From Bacillota bacterium (lineage in GTDB: Bacteria > Bacillota > Clostridia > Tissierellales > Sedimentibacteraceae), in assembly GCA_023416855.1 (NCBI GenBank), contig JAEZGU010000154.1:1-5274 (forward strand): a DNA stretch of 5,274 nt, given 5' to 3'. The notes beneath the pieces were generated by a model. It worked only from the letters and a program-made list of their open reading frames with translations. It was not told the DNA's origin and did not search any database. The translations under genes and the position numbers were made by a program. Shown here in pieces: positions 1 to 5,105 of this stretch (positions within the stretch are counted from its first letter, which is position 1; each line of letters starts with the position of its first letter).

Positions 1-1
1 G

Positions 2-568
2 CTAATAGAAGAGCTTGCTAAGCTTCCCGGTATTGGGAGAAAGTCAGCTCAACGTCTTGCTTTTCATATTTTGGACATGAAGGGTAATGATGTTGTAGAG
101 CTTGCTAAAGCAATTGTAAATGCAAAAAAATTAACGAAGCATTGTAAGACATGTGGTAATTTATCAGAAGGAGATATATGCAGTATTTGTGGTAACATTA
201 AGCGTGACAATTCAACCATTTGTGTAGTAGAGGATGTTAGAGATATGTCTGCGATGGAACGTACTAAAGAATTTAAAGGCGTTTATCATGTGTTGCATGG
301 CACAATATCACCTCTTGATGGAATCGGACCAGACGATATAAATATAAAAAGTTTAATAAGCAGGTTAAATTCAGATGTTACAGAAGTTATACTTGCAACC
401 AATCCAACAATTGAAGGAGAAGCGACCGCTGTTTACATATCACGTCTCATAAAACCAATGGGTATTAAAACAACACGTATAGCTCATGGCATCCCCGTAG
501 GTGGGGACATAGAATACGCAGATGAAGTAACCTTAATGCGTGCAATGGAAGGCAGAAGAGAGATGTAA
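2..568 (+). CDS. recR: Recombination mediator protein RecR, 5'-truncated by window edge
   Basis: RecR works with RecO (and RecF) to load RecA onto SSB-coated single-stranded DNA during gap repair. The frame is open from base 2, giving 188 residues; the family is about 198, so roughly 9-10 N-terminal residues lie outside the window. In order I see a helix-hairpin-helix (LPGIGRKSAQRLAFHIL, residues 8-24 of the fragment), a four-cysteine zinc motif (CKTC...CSIC, Cys48/51/60/63), a Toprim domain starting at about ICVVEDVRDMSAMER, the HGTISPLDGIGP loop, and the C-terminal IAHGIPVGGDIEYAD segment. TTG (71) and ATG (77) are internal codons, not starts, because conserved HhH sequence precedes them. 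An intrinsic terminator about 50 bases after the stop separates it from the accessory genes. Usual upstream neighbours in Bacillota are dnaX and ybaB/ebfC, which cannot be seen here. Identification is secure. Confidence 0.97.
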   Translation, partial: LIEELAKLPGIGRKSAQRLAFHILDMKGNDVVELAKAIVNAKKLTKHCKTCGNLSEGDICSICGNIKRDNSTICVVEDVRDMSAMERTKEFKGVYHVLHGTISPLDGIGPDDINIKSLISRLNSDVTEVILATNPTIEGEATAVYISRLIKPMGIKTTRIAHGIPVGGDIEYADEVTLMRAMEGRREM

Positions 569-618
569 CATCTAATGACTATTTGAAACTTTATTTACAA
601 ATGACATAAATTATTTAT

Positions 619-645
619 AGCAGGTGGAATTACACCTGCTTTTTT
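619..645 (+). terminator. Intrinsic terminator downstream of recR
   Basis: AGCAGGTG (619-626) pairs perfectly with CACCTGCT (633-640) around a 6-base loop (GAATTA), and the stem runs straight into six T residues (640-645). This is a canonical Rho-independent terminator about 50 bases after the recR stop. No convincing promoter lies between it and the next gene, so the downstream genes may depend on read-through. Confidence 0.9.
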
Positions 646-680
646 AGAAAAGAGATAGAACAAGAATTTGAGGTGACACA

Positions 681-722
681 ATGAGCAAGTATGCAAATGA
701 AGAATTTATTATGTACATATAA
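681..722 (+). CDS. Possible 13-residue leader peptide or remnant ORF
   Basis: ATG at 681 opens a 13-codon frame (MSKYANEEFIMYI) ending at TAA 720-722. It is preceded by GAGGTGA (670-676), a seven-base match to the anti-SD and the best-looking SD in this stretch. The stop lies directly against the SD (GTGGAGG, 723-729) of the next gene, so terminating ribosomes could re-initiate there. It may be a leader that couples translation, or the surviving 5' end of a gene deleted when the downstream genes arrived. The peptide shows no attenuator-like run of one amino acid. Nothing shows that it is expressed or functional. Confidence 0.4.
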   Translation: MSKYANEEFIMYI

Positions 723-735
723 GTGGAGGCCAACT

Positions 736-1551
736 ATGAATTATGATACTGAGAACATTTTAGATAAATTAATAGATAAGCTTTCAGAGATGAATGAAGT
801 GCAATCAATAGGAATAAGCGGTAGTATAACACCTCTTCCACAAGCAGGAGAAGGGGACATAGATATTTTCATTTATTGTGATAGTATACCTGATAAAGAA
901 AAAAGACAAGCGATAATAGATTTTATGGGCGAACAGATTCAGGAAAGCAAAATAAATGTTTTTGAAGAAGGACATTGGGGAACAGGGGATTTCGCACTAA
1001 TTAATGATATTGAAACTTGGTTAATGTATTTTTCTGTAAGTGAAACCTTAACTAATGTAGAAGCTATATTAAATGGCGAGTACCCGGATAAATTAGACAA
1101 TTATTATTATCCGGTAGGAAGATGTGCTATGTTTAAGAACATAAATATTATGTATGATAGAAGTGATTTTTTATATAACTTGAAAAGAAAATTATCTCAT
1201 TTTCCAATTGAATTATCAAATATGCTTATACAATATCATTTGGAGGAGCTTGATGATTTAGAAGATTTGCAACGTGCTGTTGAAAGAAAGGATGTGTTAT
1301 TTTATCATTTTGCGATGGATAATGCAATTGACCATTTCCTTCAAGCATTGTTTGCTATAAATAAAACTTTTTTCCCAAGCAGAAAAAGAACACTTGAATA
1401 TATTGAAAAATTTAATATAAAACCATATGAATGTGATAAAAAATTGTTAGATGTTATTAGGTTAGGTAGCTGTTCAGAAGGAATTAATGAATCATATTCA
1501 TTATGGATTAATTTAGTTAATGAATTAAAGAATTTGGATAATCATATTTAA
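736..1551 (+). CDS. Nucleotidyltransferase-fold protein, DUF4037-like
   Basis: A 271-residue protein with the polymerase-beta-type nucleotidyltransferase signature: GISGS (Gly29-Ser30) followed by GDIDIF, where Asp41 and Asp43 would bind metal. A third carboxylate may be Glu93 or Asp91 in NDIETWLMYF. The C-terminal half is helical and acidic (LEELDDLEDL, 169-178) and includes HFAMDNAIDHFLQALFAIN (191-209), typical of the helical substrate domain in DUF4037-type and aminoglycoside/lincosamide nucleotidyltransferase-like proteins. The ATG at 736 is chosen because GTGGAGG (723-729) sits 6 bases upstream; the in-frame ATG at 691 lacks an SD and lies inside the leader ORF. It is first of three closely spaced forward genes and ends 17 bases before a GNAT. 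Family knowledge suggests nucleotidylation of a small molecule; the substrate is unknown and drug resistance is only a possibility. Fold call is confident, function is not. Confidence 0.8.
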   Translation: MNYDTENILDKLIDKLSEMNEVQSIGISGSITPLPQAGEGDIDIFIYCDSIPDKEKRQAIIDFMGEQIQESKINVFEEGHWGTGDFALINDIETWLMYFSVSETLTNVEAILNGEYPDKLDNYYYPVGRCAMFKNINIMYDRSDFLYNLKRKLSHFPIELSNMLIQYHLEELDDLEDLQRAVERKDVLFYHFAMDNAIDHFLQALFAINKTFFPSRKRTLEYIEKFNIKPYECDKKLLDVIRLGSCSEGINESYSLWINLVNELKNLDNHI

Positions 1552-1568
1552 TGTAGGAGAGTGGAGAA

Positions 1569-2090
1569 GTGGAATCCGTTAAAATAAAATTATTAACTGA
1601 AAAGGATACAGATAAATTATTTGTGTTTGAAAAGGAGAATAAAGAGTATTTTAAAAATATTGGATTGGGTAGAGCTGATGCATATTATCAATATGATTCT
1701 TTTGTACAAGTTATTAAGGAATTAGTTACTGAGCAAGACAAAGGACTTATCTATATGTATTTAATATTTGATAAAGACGATAATATTGTTGGAAGGGTAA
1801 ATCTGACTGATGTTATACAAGAACCTCTTAAAAAGGCTGAGTTAGGTTACAGGATTGGCGAAATATATCAAGGAAATGGCTATGCTACCTCTGCCGTAAA
1901 ACTTATATTAAGAGAGGCAACTCTTAACCATAAGCTTCATAGAATTGAAGCAGGAACATCACCTCAAAATATTGGATCACAAATTGTACTTATAAAAAAT
2001 GGCTTTCAATTTGTTGGAAGATACAATCAATATATTTTTCAAGGCGACAAATGGATAGATAGTTTAATTTTTGAAAAGGTGATAGATTAA
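1569..2090 (+). CDS. GNAT N-acetyltransferase, RimJ/RimL type
   Basis: A complete 173-residue single-domain GNAT, which would transfer acetyl from acetyl-CoA to an amine. Motif A, which binds the CoA pyrophosphate, is ELGYRIGEIYQGNGYATSAV (91-110), with the Q-x-x-G-x-G/A core at Gln101-Gly102-Asn103-Gly104-Tyr105-Ala106. Motif B is HRIEAGTSPQNIGSQIVLIK (124-143), with Asn134 and then NGF, as in RimJ/RimL and ribosomal-protein or small-amine acetyltransferases. The start is GTG at 1569, with AGGAG at 1555-1559 nine bases upstream; there is no nearby in-frame ATG. It lies 17 bases after the nucleotidyltransferase and 21 before the membrane protein, so probably co-transcribed. The substrate cannot be told from sequence: protein N-termini, polyamines and antibiotics are all possible in this subfamily. 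Confidence 0.9.
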   Translation: MESVKIKLLTEKDTDKLFVFEKENKEYFKNIGLGRADAYYQYDSFVQVIKELVTEQDKGLIYMYLIFDKDDNIVGRVNLTDVIQEPLKKAELGYRIGEIYQGNGYATSAVKLILREATLNHKLHRIEAGTSPQNIGSQIVLIKNGFQFVGRYNQYIFQGDKWIDSLIFEKVID

Positions 2091-2111
2091 CTAAAATGAA
2101 GGGCAGAAAAA

Positions 2112-3023
2112 ATGAAGAAGTATTCAAATTATATAATAATCGCACTAATAATAATGAATGTATTTAGTATAATGAAAATAAATAATCTTGAAAATTCAAT
2201 GGATTATCAATATCATCAAATTATGTCCGGCTTAAATAGAAATAATAGTGAAATATCTAATATTTACACTAATATTGATTCTATTCTTGAAAAACAGAGT
2301 AGCTTACTTGATAGTTATAATATAGAATTTGGTGAAGCACTTAATAAAGATAGCATAACTGTTCCTGTTAAATTTACCGTTGTACCTAAGGAATACTCAG
2401 AAGGACTAACAGTAGATGTTCAATTAAATAATGAAAGCTATAAATTAAATAAAAATGGAGCATATTTTGATAAAATTATTGATGTAAATATTTTTGAAGC
2501 ATTTCAACCAAAAGTAGTAATCAGTCAAAATGGTATTCAGAAAACAGAAAGCTTGAAGGAATATATGGATATATATAATAAATTTTTATTGCAAATAGAA
2601 GGATATTATAATGGAAGCACACGATATAGTGACGGCAAGCATATATATAAGGGTGGTAATATTGAGCTTAGAATAACTAATAGAAATAGCTCTGTTCCGG
2701 AATTTGTAAGCATTATTTATGATATAAATGGGAATACATTAAAAGAAGATAAAATTAATATATCAGAATTTAGTAATGAAAATAATGCAACAAATTTTGT
2801 AAATGCGGATATTATTGATGAAGTAGAACTAAGTGCTAATGAAGTATTAACAGTATATGCAAATATACAAGATAAATATGGTATCAATTATAAATATGTA
2901 GTTTTGCGTGATGAAGTAGATAGTAACGGTAAACCTGTTTTTAAAAAACCAGAATGGTCAAACGGAAGCATTGTGGAAATATCAAGAAACGGAAAGATTT
3001 TGAGTAACCAAATTAGTAATTAG
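2112..3023 (+). CDS. Membrane-anchored extracytoplasmic protein of unknown function
   Basis: I do not recognise the family. The 303-residue product begins MKKYSNY, followed by one hydrophobic segment (about 8-21, IIIALIIMNVFSIM) with no lipobox cysteine and no clear signal-peptidase site, so an uncleaved N-terminal anchor is likely. Residues 22-70 are polar and heptad-like, a possible short coiled coil (NNSEISNIYTNIDSILEKQ). The remainder (about 80-300) alternates hydrophobic and polar residues with many Asn, Ser and Gly turns, suggesting beta-sandwich domains outside the cell. There is no cysteine anywhere, which suits an exported protein of an anaerobe. No catalytic motif is visible. The SD is modest (AAGGG at 2099-2103, 8 bases before the ATG). 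It ends a three-gene run and is followed by a large inverted repeat. It may be a surface or envelope-stress protein, but that is a guess. Confidence 0.75.
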   Translation: MKKYSNYIIIALIIMNVFSIMKINNLENSMDYQYHQIMSGLNRNNSEISNIYTNIDSILEKQSSLLDSYNIEFGEALNKDSITVPVKFTVVPKEYSEGLTVDVQLNNESYKLNKNGAYFDKIIDVNIFEAFQPKVVISQNGIQKTESLKEYMDIYNKFLLQIEGYYNGSTRYSDGKHIYKGGNIELRITNRNSSVPEFVSIIYDINGNTLKEDKINISEFSNENNATNFVNADIIDEVELSANEVLTVYANIQDKYGINYKYVVLRDEVDSNGKPVFKKPEWSNGSIVEISRNGKILSNQISN

Positions 3024-3032
3024 GAAGCTTGT

Positions 3033-3086
3033 ATAAGTAAATATGCCATAGGAGGTATAGTTTACCCCTATGGCATATTTACTTAT
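3033..3086. repeat. Perfect 20-bp inverted repeat between convergent genes
   Basis: The arm at 3033-3052 (begins ATAAGTAAATATGCC) is exactly complementary to 3067-3086 (ends GGCATATTTACTTAT), a 20-bp stem without mismatch. The 14-base interval can pair further (GGTA 3054-3057 with TACC 3063-3066, bulged A at 3053). Two wobble and two A-T pairs could extend the base to 3029-3090. It lies between the ends of two convergent genes, so a bidirectional terminator is the natural reading. Neither strand has a T-tract after the stem, so it is not a canonical intrinsic terminator. A dispersed palindromic element or an RNA-stabilising 3' hairpin is the alternative. Confidence 0.85.
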
Positions 3087-3114
3087 GTAAAACAATATTT
3101 TATAAAATTAATTA

Positions 3115-3363
3115 CTAGTATTTATTTTTATTGCTTTTTTCATTACCATGTTTAAAATTTCCAGTTATTTTTGCCATTATCAATTGAGCTTCTTTTGTAT
3201 CTACGTTTTGTATTTTTGCCAGAAACCTTTCACTTTCTTTTCCTTTTAATATGGTAACTTGCTTACCATTCCAATAAATAAAAATCTTATTGTCTTTGAA
3301 AACTTTGTAAGAAAAAGGTTCACTATCAAGAACATTGCGTTTATCTATATTATTGTATTCCAT
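3115..3363 (-). CDS. Small conserved-looking hypothetical protein
   Basis: An 82-residue protein read on the reverse strand. ATG at 3363 follows an SD AAGGTGG (3373-3379 on the complement) by 9 bases, and a -35/-10 pair lies farther upstream, so the gene looks real. The core is KDNKIFIYWNGKQVTILKGK (23-42), a probable beta-hairpin, then a helical stretch with ESERFLAKIQ (43-52) and EAQLIMAKITGNFKHGNEK (58-76), ending in an Asn/Lys-rich tail. I believe similar short proteins of unknown function are common in Bacillota, but that is recollection and I cannot name a family. There is no membrane segment, signal peptide or metal motif. It is transcribed divergently from the HTH regulator, and a palindrome fills its promoter spacer, so a DNA-binding protein probably controls it. 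Confidence 0.8.
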   Translation of the reverse strand: MEYNNIDKRNVLDSEPFSYKVFKDNKIFIYWNGKQVTILKGKESERFLAKIQNVDTKEAQLIMAKITGNFKHGNEKSNKNKY

Positions 3364-3438
3364 TCACTCTATCCACCTTATAATTTACCATAGTATTTAT
3401 GAATCACTAAACTTCACTTAAACAACCATCCTATTTCT

Positions 3439-3467
3439 ATTATATGAACAATATTAATATAGTTCAA
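3439..3467 (-). promoter_or_regulatory. Sigma-A-type promoter of the small reverse-strand gene
   Basis: Read on the reverse strand, TTGAAC (3467-3462) and a perfect TATAAT (3444-3439) are separated by exactly 17 bases. Transcription would start near 3432, giving a leader of about 70 bases before the ATG at 3363. The -35 differs from consensus only in its last base. Confidence 0.8.
3445..3466. promoter_or_regulatory. Near-perfect 22-bp palindrome filling the reverse promoter spacer (candidate operator)
   Basis: The 22 bases consist of TGAAC (3445-3449), an A, the self-complementary ATATTAATAT (3451-3460), an A, and GTTCA (3462-3466). Only one symmetric pair (3450/3461) fails, so 10 of 11 pairs match. 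It begins directly next to the -10 and covers five bases of the -35, so a dimeric protein bound here would exclude RNA polymerase. The binding protein is not identified. Confidence 0.6.
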
Positions 3468-3469
3468 TG

Positions 3470-3483
3470 AGTAATTTATTACT
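3470..3483. repeat. Short inverted repeat between the two divergent -35 boxes
   Basis: AGTAAT (3470-3475) and ATTACT (3478-3483) are exact inverted repeats separated by TT. The site lies just beyond the reverse -35 and 20 bases before the forward -35. It could be an activator or repressor half-site pair, but such short AT-rich symmetry also occurs by chance. Confidence 0.35.
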
Positions 3484-3502
3484 AACTTTATTAAAAAAAG
3501 TA

Positions 3503-3531
3503 TTGACACGTTACCTATTGTTACATATAAT
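3503..3531 (+). promoter_or_regulatory. Perfect-consensus sigma-A-type promoter of the HTH regulator gene
   Basis: TTGACA (3503-3508), a 17-base spacer and TATAAT (3526-3531) match consensus at every position. Start of transcription is expected near 3538, giving a leader of about 25 bases before ATG 3564. A promoter this strong in front of a regulator gene normally needs repression, which fits the repeats lying across it. Confidence 0.92.
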
Positions 3532-3536
3532 TACCT
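3511..3536 (+). promoter_or_regulatory. Three TTAC direct repeats at 10-bp spacing over the promoter (candidate autoregulatory operator)
   Basis: TTACCT (3511-3516), TTACAT (3521-3526) and TTACCT (3531-3536) start exactly 10 bases apart, one helical turn, so all three present the same DNA face. They cover the right part of the spacer, the -10 and the bases after it. Excisionase/MerR-like HTH proteins such as BldC are known to bind direct repeats as head-to-tail oligomers. The next gene encodes a protein with this fold, so autorepression is the inference. Confidence 0.65.
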
Positions 3537-3563
3537 CATAAGATACAATAAGGAGTGTTAAGT

Positions 3564-4013
3564 ATGAATAAAGACTATTATACTGTTGAGCAAATTTCAA
3601 AAATGTTAGACATACACCCAAAAACAATACAGAGATATATCCGGGACGGAAGACTTCGAGCATCAAAGGTTGGTAAGAGTTGGCGTATTAACGGTCATGA
3701 CCTAAGTGTTTTTATTGAGGGTGATAGTAATGAAGAACAGCAAATTAAACAAATTAATTTAAACACTAAAATAAATGCTTCTTCAGTCATAGATATTAAT
3801 GTAGATGGAAAAGAAAATGCCATTAGAATTATGAATGCATTAACAGGTGTTATGAATAGTAAGCCATCGGAATACGGCAAATCATCTGTGCAGGCACAAT
3901 TTATTGAAATGGAAAACATGGTTCGCATTACACTATGGGGTGAAATTCGTTTTATGGCAGCTATGATGGATATGATTATATCGTTAATGGAACAAAATGA
4001 AAGGAGTTATTGA
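3564..4013 (+). CDS. Excisionase-type helix-turn-helix transcriptional regulator with a C-terminal domain
   Basis: A 149-residue protein. Residues 5-51 form an excisionase/MerR-like winged HTH: YYTVEQISKMLDIHPKTIQR (5-24) is the helix-turn-helix, DGRLRASKVGKSWRI (28-42) the wing, and INGHDLSVFIE (42-52) the closing helix. A polar linker (53-72) leads to a second domain (about 74-145) with strands SSVIDINVDG and MVRITLWGEI and Met-rich helices (KENAIRIMNALTGVM, RFMAAMMDMIISLM). This may serve dimerisation or ligand sensing; I do not recognise its family. ATG 3564 is chosen because AAGGAG (3550-3555) lies 8 bases upstream; the GTG at 3555 is part of that SD. It is driven by a perfect promoter overlapped by phased repeats, so it probably represses itself and perhaps the divergent gene. 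Its last codons overlap a hydrolase remnant, so the present C-terminus may not be ancestral. Confidence 0.88.
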   Translation: MNKDYYTVEQISKMLDIHPKTIQRYIRDGRLRASKVGKSWRINGHDLSVFIEGDSNEEQQIKQINLNTKINASSVIDINVDGKENAIRIMNALTGVMNSKPSEYGKSSVQAQFIEMENMVRITLWGEIRFMAAMMDMIISLMEQNERSY

Positions 4014-4158
4014 AGCATTAAATCTTACAAAAACAGTCATGGTAGGTAATTCTTTAGGTGGTTGGAGGCTTATCCCATCAGCAGAAATTCATTTATCGCC
4101 CAATGTAGGTCACGTAGTTACTAATTCATTAGAATACATTCTTCCGTTTTTATGTTAA
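3997..4158 (+). pseudogene. Alpha/beta-hydrolase remnant, internally deleted
   Basis: The frame from ATG 3997 to TAA 4156-4158 gives 53 residues that read as two pieces of an alpha/beta hydrolase. VIEALNLTKTVMVGNSLGGW (4-23) contains the nucleophile elbow G-x-S-x-G with Ser19. LIPSAEIHLSPNVGHVVTNS (25-44), followed by LEYILPFLC, is the usual C-terminus with the catalytic His39. In intact enzymes the Ser and His are usually more than 100 residues apart; here it is 20. The cap, most of the core and the catalytic Asp segment are gone, with the junction near 4065-4068. The N-terminal strands and oxyanion loop are also missing. No SD precedes ATG 3997, which lies inside the end of the regulator gene (overlap 3997-4013). 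It was probably the regulator's operon partner. A functional micro-protein is very unlikely. Confidence 0.85.
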
Positions 4159-4171
4159 AATAATATATAAT
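4142..4171 (+). promoter_or_regulatory. Weak candidate promoter for the downstream GNAT operon
   Basis: A perfect TATAAT occurs at 4166-4171, but the best -35 at usable distance is TTCCGT (4142-4147, 18-base spacer), a poor match. The stretch is very AT-rich, so the -10 may be chance. Without it the GNAT operon would rely on transcription from the regulator promoter through the hydrolase remnant. Confidence 0.3.
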
Positions 4172-4204
4172 AAAAAGAAAAGTCTTAATAAAGGGTAGAT
4201 GTTT

Positions 4205-4711
4205 ATGAAATATGAAATAAAGGAAATGGAAATTTCTCATTGGGAACAAGTTAGAGAAATTTATATTGAAGGCATAAGAACTAAAATTGCAACTTTTCAA
4301 AGTGAATTTGATTTACCATCTTGGGAGAAATGGAACCAAGATCATATCAGTACATGTAGATTAGTCGCGATTTTCAATGATGTTGTATTAGGTTGGGCTG
4401 CACTTAGCCCCTATTCAAAGAGAACTGTTTATTCTGGAGTAGCGGAAGTCAGTATTTATGTAAAGAAACAATACATTGGATTAGGTATAGGAAAAGAACT
4501 GCTTAACAAGCTCGTAAAGGTTTCGGAAGACAAAGGTTTTTGGACATTGCAATCGGGAATCATTAGTGAAAACATTGCAAGTATAGAACTTCACAAAAAA
4601 TGTGGTTTCAAAATAGTAGGCATAAGAGAAAAGCTTGGGAAAATGGATAATGGAATATGGCATGATGTAGTTCTTATGGAAAGAAGAAGCAAACTAATAG
4701 GGATAACATAA
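4205..4711 (+). CDS. GNAT N-acetyltransferase, phosphinothricin/methionine-sulfone (Pat/MddA-like) family
   Basis: A complete 168-residue acetyltransferase of the family that acetylates phosphinothricin, methionine sulfone/sulfoximine or related amino acids. Diagnostic segments are IYIEGIRTKIATFQSE (19-34), VAEVSIYVKKQYIGLGIGKELL (from 79; CoA-binding Q-x-x-G-x-G at 89-94), GFWTLQSGIISENIASIELH (111-130) and GFKIVGIREKLG (134-145) before GIWHDVVLMERRS (150-162). All match the family's usual order and length, and the ERRS ending is typical. ATG 4205 is preferred because AAGGG (4191-4195) is then 9 bases away; for ATG 4199 the gap would be only 3. It follows the hydrolase remnant by about 46 bases and leads a probable operon with the DUF4180 gene 21 bases on. 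Family assignment is firm; the true substrate, and whether it gives herbicide-type resistance, is unknown. Confidence 0.93.
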   Translation: MKYEIKEMEISHWEQVREIYIEGIRTKIATFQSEFDLPSWEKWNQDHISTCRLVAIFNDVVLGWAALSPYSKRTVYSGVAEVSIYVKKQYIGLGIGKELLNKLVKVSEDKGFWTLQSGIISENIASIELHKKCGFKIVGIREKLGKMDNGIWHDVVLMERRSKLIGIT

Positions 4712-4732
4712 CAAAAAACAGAGGAGCTAATA

Positions 4733-5095
4733 ATGGAGATTAATGTTATTAAAATAAATAATGTAAAAATTGCTAATGTTAAAAGTGATGAAATTTTGAT
4801 ATATGATGTTCAATCAGCATTGGACTTAATGGCAACTGTGAGATATGAAACGGATTGCGATCGTATAATAATTAATAAGTCAGTACTATCTGAAGAATTT
4901 TTTGATCTAAGTACTAAATTAGCCGGTGACGTATTGCAGAAATATATAAATTATCAAGTAAAAATAGCAATAATCGGAGATTTTTCTGCTTATGAAAGCA
5001 AGAGCTTAAAAGATTTTATATATGAATGTAATAATGGGAAGGATATATTTTTCTTGTCTAATGAAGAGCAGGCAATTGAAAAATTAAGTATTTAA
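4733..5095 (+). CDS. DUF4180 domain protein
   Basis: A 120-residue protein matching what I know of DUF4180 in length and layout: an N-terminal strand region (NVIKINNVKIANVKSDEILI), a middle DRIIINKSVLSEEFFDLSTK (43-62), a central strand VKIAIIGDFSAYES (76-89) and the hallmark FIYECNNGKDIFFLSNEEQA (95-114). Function is unknown for the family; the alternating strands and helices resemble a small STAS-like alpha/beta fold, which is inference. No signal peptide or membrane segment is present. The SD GAGGAG (4721-4726) lies 6 bases before ATG 4733. It sits between two GNAT genes, 21 and 10 bases apart, so it is surely co-transcribed with them. Whether it assists those enzymes is not known. Confidence 0.82.
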   Translation: MEINVIKINNVKIANVKSDEILIYDVQSALDLMATVRYETDCDRIIINKSVLSEEFFDLSTKLAGDVLQKYINYQVKIAIIGDFSAYESKSLKDFIYECNNGKDIFFLSNEEQAIEKLSI

Positions 5096-5105
5096 ATGGT
5101 GGGTT

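Noticed and set aside
583..611. TTGAAA followed by CATAAA/ATAAAT as a promoter after recR
   Set aside because: The -10 match is weak and spacing is off. It would also fire straight into the terminator at 619-645.
691..735. Upstream ATG extending the nucleotidyltransferase by 15 residues
   Set aside because: No SD precedes it, it falls inside the leader ORF, and ATG 736 has a well-spaced GTGGAGG.
736..2090. Toxin-antitoxin pair (nucleotidyltransferase plus GNAT)
   Set aside because: The order and sizes do not match MenA/AbiE-type or TacT-type systems: no small antitoxin or DNA-binding partner accompanies either enzyme.
3097..3108. 12-bp perfect palindrome ATTTTATAAAAT
   Set aside because: It is pure A/T in AT-rich intergenic DNA and expected by chance; no promoter or gene feature aligns with it.
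3555..3563. GTG start for the regulator three codons upstream
   Set aside because: The GTG overlaps the AAGGAG SD itself; ATG 3564 has correct 8-base spacing.
3695..3928. Reverse-strand open frame of 77 codons inside the regulator gene
   Set aside because: It lies wholly within the HTH coding sequence, has no convincing SD or promoter, and its product shows no known motif.
4481..4663. Reverse-strand open frame of 60 codons inside the Pat/MddA-like GNAT gene
   Set aside because: It is antisense to the conserved GNAT core and has no family features or translation signals.
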